Program-made: the position numbers and the translations under genes
Notes under the pieces: generated by a model
Databases searched by the model: none
The model's input: only the letters and a program-made list of their open reading frames with translations
Told to the model about the DNA's origin: nothing
Part shown: positions 7,533-13,040 of the stretch, one piece after another
Layout: every line of letters starts with the position of its first letter
How positions within the stretch are numbered: position 1 is the first letter of the stretch
Assembly (NCBI GenBank): GCA_945878515.1
Contig: CAMCTL010000096.1
Span: 1 to 13,040 of the forward strand
Reading direction: 5' to 3'
Length of the DNA: 13,040 nt
Origin: Flavobacterium psychrophilum
GTDB taxonomy: Bacteria; Bacteroidota; Bacteroidia; Flavobacteriales; Flavobacteriaceae

Positions 7533-8631
7533 AATGTTGTTTTTTTAATGAGGGATTCAAAAAGTAAACCATCAGGCGATTTTTAATTTTAGGATATATT
7601 ACAGCTTCTAATAAGTTTGAAAATAATAACATCATAATAATGTATATTGTATATTCAATTATTTTATTATTAATAAATCTTAAGTAGGTTGCTTCAATAA
7701 CTAGGTAGTGGTGCGAAATATAAATTACATAAGAAATAGGCGCTAGATGTTTAAACAGCCCGAAAATTGTATTAAAACCAAACCAGTTGTATTTATTCCA
7801 GATGATTGCGCCATACAGCACCAAAAAGGCAAACACAAAATGTCTTAGTTCTACAAAAGGATAGGCTACAAAAGGATAGCTGTAAATTTTTGTGTAGGAG
7901 AAATTTAAATATAAATTTAGTCCTAATAATGCGATAACAGTTGCTAGAAAATAGCCATAAGAACTTATCGCTTTAAAAGTATAGGATTCCCCGTTTAAAT
8001 AAATTTCAGCAAATTTTACTCCAATCCACCAAATTCCAAAATACATCAATATGCGATTTATTATAAAAGGATATATAAGATAGGAGACGGTGCCACTAGT
8101 AACAATAATTTGTACCCAAAAATTAATTTTTTTGTTATCTATATACTTAGAAAGTGGGAAAAAAATCATGTAGAACCACCATTCATAGGATAAATACCAA
8201 AGTAAACCATTACCCATATATGCGGCAGCAATTACATTTGGTTTTTGAGAGATCACGTCTTGGAGCATAAAAATATTTCCTATTAGGTTCGTCCAATCTG
8301 GATCGGCTAAATTTCCTTGATGGCTACATTGTAATATATAGCCCATTAAAAAAATAAAGATCAGAGGTATATAAATCCTTAAAAACCGACGACCAAAATA
8401 ATTTCGGAAAGATTTATCTTCTGATTTTTCCCAAGAATATTTAATAACAAATCCACTTAGAATAAAAAATAGAATCACCGCTTCTGAACCAAATCTAAAA
8501 AGGATTCCAACGTTAATGCCATATAAATAGATTTTTTGTGGAAGCAAATGAAAAAGCAGCACATACAATGCGCTAAAGCCTCGCAGTGCTTCTAGTTTTT
8601 CTAATTTATGGTCTGTTTTGGGTGATTTCAT
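7516..8631 (-). CDS. OafA/YrhL-type acyltransferase-3 family membrane protein
   Basis: Integral membrane O-acyltransferase of 371 residues, the second acyltransferase-3 protein of the run and clearly different from the one at 3524-4534. Family marks are LEALRGFSALYVLLFH (residues 13-28, Arg17 and His28), AVILFFILSGFVI (51-63), the basic RRFLRIYIP stretch (81-89), LWYLSYEWWFYM (144-155, Glu150 in the place of the conserved LW-S-E motif) and ISYVIYISHHYLV near the C-terminus. About ten membrane segments are apparent, with no SGNH domain. It lies 35 bases after the GT2 gene and overlaps the next GT4 gene by 17 bases. The expected role is acetylation (or another acylation) of the polysaccharide, using a cytoplasmic acyl donor. 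Substrate not determinable. Confidence 0.91.
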   Translation of the reverse strand: MKSPKTDHKLEKLEALRGFSALYVLLFHLLPQKIYLYGINVGILFRFGSEAVILFFILSGFVIKYSWEKSEDKSFRNYFGRRFLRIYIPLIFIFLMGYILQCSHQGNLADPDWTNLIGNIFMLQDVISQKPNVIAAAYMGNGLLWYLSYEWWFYMIFFPLSKYIDNKKINFWVQIIVTSGTVSYLIYPFIINRILMYFGIWWIGVKFAEIYLNGESYTFKAISSYGYFLATVIALLGLNLYLNFSYTKIYSYPFVAYPFVELRHFVFAFLVLYGAIIWNKYNWFGFNTIFGLFKHLAPISYVIYISHHYLVIEATYLRFINNKIIEYTIYIIMMLLFSNLLEAVIYPKIKNRLMVYFLNPSLKKQHYENRY

Positions 8632-8666
8632 TTTGACATTTTACGCTACTTTGTACCGATTTGATT

Positions 8667-9863
8667 CTAACTTGGTTTTTTTGCGCTGGAAGTATGTTGT
8701 GTATGAATAAAAGTTTTATTAGCACCTTTAATTTTTAATAAAGACAACAACATCATAAACATTCCTTTTGGCAGACTAACTAAAGCCTTTAAAGTGGTAG
8801 CATTATAAAATGATATTGGAACCGAAAAAACAAAAGATAACACACATGATATCAATAAAATAATCCAATAATTTGAAAACGGAATTTGATTTTCTAAAAA
8901 ATAATTGGCTGCCACAAAACTAAAACTGCTAAGTATGACCGCACCTAATAATAAAACTCTTGGTGGTTGGATAAACTGAATTGCCTTGTCAAAATAGTCA
9001 ATGTTTCCTTTCAGTAATAAATGTTTAGTAGCATTTAAAATGTCTTTTCTAAAGTAGTGCAACTGAGCCGACAGCCATCGGCGCCGCTGGTTACCAAAGA
9101 CCTCAGATTTTTGTATTTTTTCATCAAAAACCACAGCATCGTTGAGATAGACAATTTTATGTCCTTCTTTTAGCATTTTCAGTTCAATTTCTTTATCAAA
9201 GCCGCCAACTGCCGTAACTGTTGCCATCAGGGATTTAAAATAAGCATATTTAAATGCCATTCCCGAACCAATAATGGCCGATGACAAGCCCAAAACCCGA
9301 TGCCCTTTTCTAAAAATATTATTGTTTATTTCTTCACTAATAGCATCTAGAACTGCCCACGAATTGTTTGTGTTTTTTGCTGTTCTATGACCTTGTACCG
9401 CAATAAAACCGTGTTCAAAAGCTGCTTTCACTTTCTTTAAAAAATCTTTTGCCATCAAATTATCAGCATCTAGCACCACAGCAATATCATAATCATGATC
9501 TAGTGTTGCCATTGCTTTGTTCAATGCTTTGGATTTTGTGCTTTTATCAAAACTTACTTCAATTACTTTTATAGGTAAAGTTTTTAATTCTGAAATTGTT
9601 TCTTTTTGAAAAGAATCAGCAATAATAACAACATCATAGAGATGCGCTGGATAATCTTGTTCTAATGCTGAATTGGCAACTTCTATTATTACTTCGTCTT
9701 CTTTGTAACCGGGAATCAAAACGGCTATTTTTTTTAAATTCCCATTATCTACATATTGTTTTTGCTTATAAAATAAACTTGCTATCGAAAACACTAAAAT
9801 ATACAATGTTGCTAAACCGAGCAGGGTTAGTAAAACAATTTGTATTAGATTAAATACTACCAT
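8667..9863 (-). CDS. Membrane-anchored GT2 glycosyltransferase with QRRRW motif
   Basis: Inner-membrane glycosyltransferase of 398 residues. An N-terminal hydrophobic segment (about residues 4-32) precedes a GT-A domain with IAVLIPGYKED (46-56), IIADS (80-84, nucleotide-binding Asp83), the metal site LDAD (131-134), IIGSGMAF (197-204) and the processive-type motif QRRRW (259-263). Hydrophobic segments follow at about 302-322 and 332-353, with another at about 365-378. At the usual E-D base position the protein reads FDKEIEL (222-228), so glutamate stands where aspartate is usual. It is only distantly similar to the GT2 at 2282-3472, and the two are not recent duplicates by eye. The flanking gaps are 68 bases (upstream) and 35 bases (downstream). 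It probably adds a sugar during repeat-unit assembly; true processive synthesis is possible but unproven. Confidence 0.9.
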   Translation of the reverse strand: MVVFNLIQIVLLTLLGLATLYILVFSIASLFYKQKQYVDNGNLKKIAVLIPGYKEDEVIIEVANSALEQDYPAHLYDVVIIADSFQKETISELKTLPIKVIEVSFDKSTKSKALNKAMATLDHDYDIAVVLDADNLMAKDFLKKVKAAFEHGFIAVQGHRTAKNTNNSWAVLDAISEEINNNIFRKGHRVLGLSSAIIGSGMAFKYAYFKSLMATVTAVGGFDKEIELKMLKEGHKIVYLNDAVVFDEKIQKSEVFGNQRRRWLSAQLHYFRKDILNATKHLLLKGNIDYFDKAIQFIQPPRVLLLGAVILSSFSFVAANYFLENQIPFSNYWIILLISCVLSFVFSVPISFYNATTLKALVSLPKGMFMMLLSLLKIKGANKTFIHTQHTSSAKKPS

Positions 9864-9931
9864 AATACACTAATTTAATTTTTTTTAAAACATTTTACAA
9901 AGCAAGTCATTGGCGAATAATTTCTAAGTTA

Positions 9932-10873
9932 CTATTTTTTTAACTTCCGAATTTTGTCTCTTACTTTTAGAGCATATTTCCGTAAAAATGGAAAGTGTTT
10001 TCCGCTTTTTAGATTGTACATTAAAGATTCTGATTCAAAAATCATTTCAAAATTTGCTGTACATAAAACCGGTTTTTTGGATATTCTATTGATTTCCACA
10101 GCTTGATGGTATTCACTTTCTATAAACAAAACATAAGGTTTAGACATATACGCTTTGGCCTTATGATCTCCGTGATTATTGGCTCGTTGACGGGCGGCCA
10201 TATCGGGTAAGTCCAACATTACAAGATCATTGTATTTGATGTTGTTTGCCTTCAACCAAGTTTCGGTTTCTTTTCGGTATTTTTCTAAACGAGAGGTTAC
10301 AACGGTTCCAATTTTACTTCCAGGAATAAATAGCGGAGGAGCATTTAAAATAAAATCAATGTATTTAGGACCATCGTCATTTTGTTCTGGTAACGGATCA
10401 GCGCATAAAACACCATCAATATCAAAACAGGCTTTTTCTAAAGTGGTATGGTTCAAAATGTTCCATTGAAAATACCTTGGCAATGGGACAATTTCGAAAA
10501 AATAATCTACCATTTTTTCTTTTCCAGGGATGATATAAACGGCACAATATTTTAAGTCGAATTTTGATTCCAGATGTTTTAAACTCTCTTTTACTTCTAC
10601 CATTGCGGAACCAGATGCGATACTGTCATCTACGACCAATATTTTTTTAAATTCCGAAATATCAAAGAATTGGCTTCGTGCTCCAGCCTTATAAATATGG
10701 CCATTCAAAAAGGAGTGAATGTCAGTATATGGTCGGTTTAAATATAAAGACAGTAAATTGGCTGGAAGCATACCACTTCTTGGCACTCCTACGATTAAGT
10801 CGAAATCACGGGGAATAATATTTAATCTTTTGAGAATAACATTATTCAAATCAGTAATGTTTCTGTAGTTCAT
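9932..10873 (-). CDS. Phosphoribosyltransferase-HAD phosphatase fusion, candidate PRPP-dependent ribofuranosyl enzyme
   Basis: Two-domain protein of 313 residues. The N-terminal domain looks like a type I phosphoribosyltransferase, with GVPRSGMLPANLL (residues 29-41) and the PRPP-binding loop ILVVDDSIASGSAM (78-91, Asp82/Asp83). The C-terminal domain is HAD-like. FDIDGVLCADP (150-160) supplies the nucleophile Asp151 and acid/base Asp153, VTSRL (192-196) gives motif II, Lys238 or Lys240 probably gives motif III, and FIESE (250-254) stands in for the acidic motif IV. The last 20 residues are strongly basic, perhaps a membrane contact. It lies between the Wzy-like and GT2 genes, so a glycan role is more likely than nucleotide salvage. 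Dual-domain ribofuranosyltransferases known from Klebsiella O-antigen systems use PRPP and then remove the 5-phosphate. This protein has that logic, but with a recognisable PRPP loop. The function is inferred; the domain calls are firm. Confidence 0.85.
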   Translation of the reverse strand: MNYRNITDLNNVILKRLNIIPRDFDLIVGVPRSGMLPANLLSLYLNRPYTDIHSFLNGHIYKAGARSQFFDISEFKKILVVDDSIASGSAMVEVKESLKHLESKFDLKYCAVYIIPGKEKMVDYFFEIVPLPRYFQWNILNHTTLEKACFDIDGVLCADPLPEQNDDGPKYIDFILNAPPLFIPGSKIGTVVTSRLEKYRKETETWLKANNIKYNDLVMLDLPDMAARQRANNHGDHKAKAYMSKPYVLFIESEYHQAVEINRISKKPVLCTANFEMIFESESLMYNLKSGKHFPFLRKYALKVRDKIRKLKK

Positions 10874-10931
10874 AATATTTATTATAAGAGGTTAGAATTG
10901 TGTTGTTTATCTTGGTTATTGACTATGATTT

Positions 10932-12407
10932 CTAAACTTTAATTAATTGTACTTCTTCTTTCTCAATAGGCGAATCGAAAGTCTCAGGATTCGAGATTAT
11001 TGCCATTGTTGCATACATCAATAAAGCCGTTGGCATGCCTCCAAATATAGCATTTCCGTAAGATGCTGCCATTATTCCCAACATTCCTGCAATTAAGGCA
11101 CTAAGTTTTTGTTTTGCTATTGGATCTCGAATTTTAAACATGACCTTGTATGAAGCTTTTCCGACAACAAAGAACAAAATACACAAATGAATCGTTAAAC
11201 CAACGATGCCAAGCTCGGCCCATATCATAACATACCAACTGTCTGTGGCCACATGAGAAAGAAATGCGTTTGGCAAAAATCGTTGCGCTTTATCGCCTGC
11301 ATGGCCAATACCACCGCCAAATGGTCTTGATGCCAAATAACCTTTGAGAATTTTTTGATTATTAAGTCTTACTTGCAGTGATGGTTCGTTGGGGTCAAAA
11401 GCTGATCTCATTCTTCTTATTTGGTCATTTCCATTAGCGATCATAGTAAATTTAAAAAAAACAAACATCATAATGACTAGCGTAAATCCTATAACTACAA
11501 CCCGTACATTTTTACTCAAAATAAAATAGGTCATAAAACCTGCAAAGGGTACACTTATTGACCCTCGTGTGCCCGATATTAGCATTCCATAAAGTCCCAG
11601 TATACCCATTGTTAGAAAAAATACTTTTGGTAACCCTTTTTTAGACATGGAGTAAAGAATGCCAACTACACCTGCAAGCCCTTGGTTTGCACCGAATTGT
11701 CCTGCATCGCTCATGAAAGAAAAAATTCTTAATTTTCCGAATAATATATGAGTTTGTGCTGCCCCGCCATTCAGCCACGCCTGTTCCGCTTCATCTACGC
11801 CAACAAACAATTGAATCATTCCCTTAATTGTAGCCAATATTGCAAAGACGCCCCAAACGTAAAGGAACATATCCATTTTTTTATGCGTATTAATAAGCAT
11901 GAATGTTAGCGGAATAAACAAAAAGAAATAAAATCCAATACCTCTGCCTGCAATCCATGCTTCTTTGCTTTGTGCTTCTGGATTTACCAATTGAAATATG
12001 CAATACAGCAACCAAAATGCTGCTAAATAGGTAATGTTTTTATTGGCTGGCGACCAATCGATTCTTTCTTTGAATTTGGAAAAAAATAGAGCTAAGTAGG
12101 TCAAAATAATAATGCCATCTATACCGAAACCTAATGGTAGTCCAGGAATATAGCGAGTTGCGCCAAGTACTATAAAATTAAGTCCTATTGCTGTAAAAAA
12201 ACCTAATATTGGATTATTAAATAATTTATATAAATATAAGCCACCAAATATAAGTGCAAATAAAATCCCGAGACCGGCCATTTCTAATTTAGCAAGTATA
12301 ACAGCAAAAAACACAGCTGCTGAGAATAATAACAGCAAAGCCTTCGGTTTAGTTATAGCACCTGAGCCAGAATTTTCATCAAAAGGGTTTATATTGATGC
12401 TTGTCAT
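10932..12407 (-). CDS. wzy: O-antigen polymerase/ligase family membrane protein (Wzy-like)
   Basis: Polytopic membrane protein of 491 residues with about 10-12 hydrophobic segments, predicted to polymerise lipid-linked repeat units at the periplasmic face. Signature regions of the O-antigen ligase/Wzy superfamily are LISGTRGSISVPFAG (residues 276-290, with Arg281), a long hydrophilic periplasmic loop (about 323-392) containing RPFGGGIGHAG (361-371), and SHVATDSWYVMIWAELGIVG (384-403). The start ATG follows the flippase stop with no spacing (TAAATG), so the two are probably translated together. WaaL-type ligases share this fold. The position next to the flippase, inside a glycosyltransferase run, favours polymerase over ligase. 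The 58-base gap to the next gene shows no terminator. Confidence 0.85.
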   Translation of the reverse strand: MTSININPFDENSGSGAITKPKALLLLFSAAVFFAVILAKLEMAGLGILFALIFGGLYLYKLFNNPILGFFTAIGLNFIVLGATRYIPGLPLGFGIDGIIILTYLALFFSKFKERIDWSPANKNITYLAAFWLLYCIFQLVNPEAQSKEAWIAGRGIGFYFFLFIPLTFMLINTHKKMDMFLYVWGVFAILATIKGMIQLFVGVDEAEQAWLNGGAAQTHILFGKLRIFSFMSDAGQFGANQGLAGVVGILYSMSKKGLPKVFFLTMGILGLYGMLISGTRGSISVPFAGFMTYFILSKNVRVVVIGFTLVIMMFVFFKFTMIANGNDQIRRMRSAFDPNEPSLQVRLNNQKILKGYLASRPFGGGIGHAGDKAQRFLPNAFLSHVATDSWYVMIWAELGIVGLTIHLCILFFVVGKASYKVMFKIRDPIAKQKLSALIAGMLGIMAASYGNAIFGGMPTALLMYATMAIISNPETFDSPIEKEEVQLIKV

Positions 12408-13040
12408 TTACTTAACTTTTTGATTTGTTTTTAAATAACCCTCATAGCGGTTATTGGTTGCTTTATTAAAAAGTACAGAATAGAATTTTAGCCCACTTGA
12501 AAAAATTTCTCTAAATGATAATGTCAATTCTTTATTTAAAAAGTACATTCCCAGCCAAATACCAACTAATGTAAATAGTATGGATGCAACAGCAACCAGT
12601 AATAATGATTTGAATATAAAAATTGCGATAAGGTCTCCGATGACATTGGCAAGAACCATAAAAAACACTTTTAAAGCATTAATATTTGGCTTGTTTATAC
12701 TGTCAAGACCGATACCGGTCATTCTATCTATGGGCAATAAAAGTCCGTAAATTGAGAAAACACGAACAATATCTATGACATTAAATCCGGTAATTGGATC
12801 TGTTTTTAAGTATTGATTTCCTGATAGTAAAAACACAAAAAACTCCGCAAAAACAAAGGTGAACAAACTTATAAATACAAATAAATAGGTAAGTGCACCA
12901 GTATAGGAGTAAAACAAATCTTTTACTTCATCTATTTTATGATGTAAGCTTGCTTTAGACATTTTAGGAAATGCAGTGGCAACAAAACTTCTTAAAGGAA
13001 TTTGTTGTAATTCAGTAAGTTTTAATGGGATACTATAAAG
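12408..13040 (-). CDS. wzx: C-terminal part of a Wzx-type oligosaccharide flippase; N-terminus beyond window edge
   Basis: The reading frame is open up to the window edge (211 codons visible), so the gene starts beyond it. Met at 12962 is internal, because the upstream codons encode a plausible continuation (LYSIPLKLTELQQIPLRSF). The visible part has the pattern of the second half of polysaccharide flippases of the MOP superfamily. A loop ending in AFPKMSKASLHHKIDEV leads into a helix, then come AEFFVFLLSG, a segment with VRVFSIYGLLLPIDRMTG, and two further membrane helices around IKPNINALKVFF-type residues, ending in a short charged tail. It would move the undecaprenyl-linked repeat unit across the inner membrane. 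Its stop codon directly abuts the polymerase start, supporting a wzx-wzy pair. With half the protein missing, the call rests on topology and context. Confidence 0.75.
   Translation of the reverse strand, partial: LYSIPLKLTELQQIPLRSFVATAFPKMSKASLHHKIDEVKDLFYSYTGALTYLFVFISLFTFVFAEFFVFLLSGNQYLKTDPITGFNVIDIVRVFSIYGLLLPIDRMTGIGLDSINKPNINALKVFFMVLANVIGDLIAIFIFKSLLLVAVASILFTLVGIWLGMYFLNKELTLSFREIFSSGLKFYSVLFNKATNNRYEGYLKTNQKVK

Noticed and set aside
8667..9863. Recent duplication of the two membrane GT2 genes (2282-3472 and 8667-9863), and likewise of the two acyltransferase-3 genes
   Set aside because: Apart from family motifs the members of each pair differ in sequence and in key motif residues, so no recent duplication is supported.
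9864..9931. The longest intergenic gap (68 bases), inspected for a terminator, promoter or small RNA
   Set aside because: It has T- and A-rich runs but no stable inverted repeat and no TAnnTTTG element on the minus strand.
12408..12962. A complete 184-residue protein starting at Met 12962
   Set aside because: The frame stays open to the window edge with flippase-like residues before that Met, so it is an internal codon of a gene that begins outside the window.

Overview
The window is an AT-rich stretch in which every supported gene lies on the minus strand, so transcription runs from the high-coordinate end to the low one. Protein types, base composition, tight gene packing and the lack of clear Shine-Dalgarno sequences point to a member of the Bacteroidota, most likely a Flavobacterium-like species. 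This is inferred by eye, without a database search.

Read in the direction of transcription, the region from 13040 down to 2282 is the central part of a Wzx/Wzy-type exopolysaccharide or O-antigen locus. It holds the C-terminal part of a flippase (cut by the window edge), a Wzy-like polymerase, a phosphoribosyltransferase-HAD fusion, a membrane-anchored GT2 glycosyltransferase, an OafA-type acyltransferase, two GT4 glycosyltransferases, a hexapeptide-repeat acetyltransferase, a second membrane acyltransferase-3 protein, and a second membrane-anchored GT2. Neighbouring genes overlap by 8 to 17 bases or are separated by at most 68 bases. No terminator-like hairpin or Bacteroidota-type promoter is evident between them, so a single operon with translational coupling is likely.

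As a working model, the glycosyltransferases build a lipid-linked repeat unit at the cytoplasmic face of the inner membrane. The three acyltransferases decorate it. The flippase moves it across the membrane and Wzy polymerises it. No initiating phosphoglycosyltransferase, nucleotide-sugar synthesis gene, Wza/Wzc export gene or chain-length regulator is visible here, so these must lie outside the window. The most unusual member is the phosphoribosyltransferase-HAD fusion. Its architecture suggests that the polymer carries ribofuranose derived directly from PRPP, followed by removal of the 5-phosphate.

The low-coordinate end (2236 down to 1) holds a two-gene periplasmic dehydrogenase module: a Tat-signal small subunit of the gluconate 2-dehydrogenase subunit 3 family, then a GMC flavoprotein catalytic subunit missing only its last residues at the window edge. 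It follows the polysaccharide genes after 45 bases in the same direction. It may be part of the same transcript, or it may be an independent sugar-oxidation module that happens to be adjacent.

No RNA genes, insertion sequences, CRISPR arrays or other repeats were seen. No gene-free stretch reaches 300 bases; the longest gap is 68 bases.
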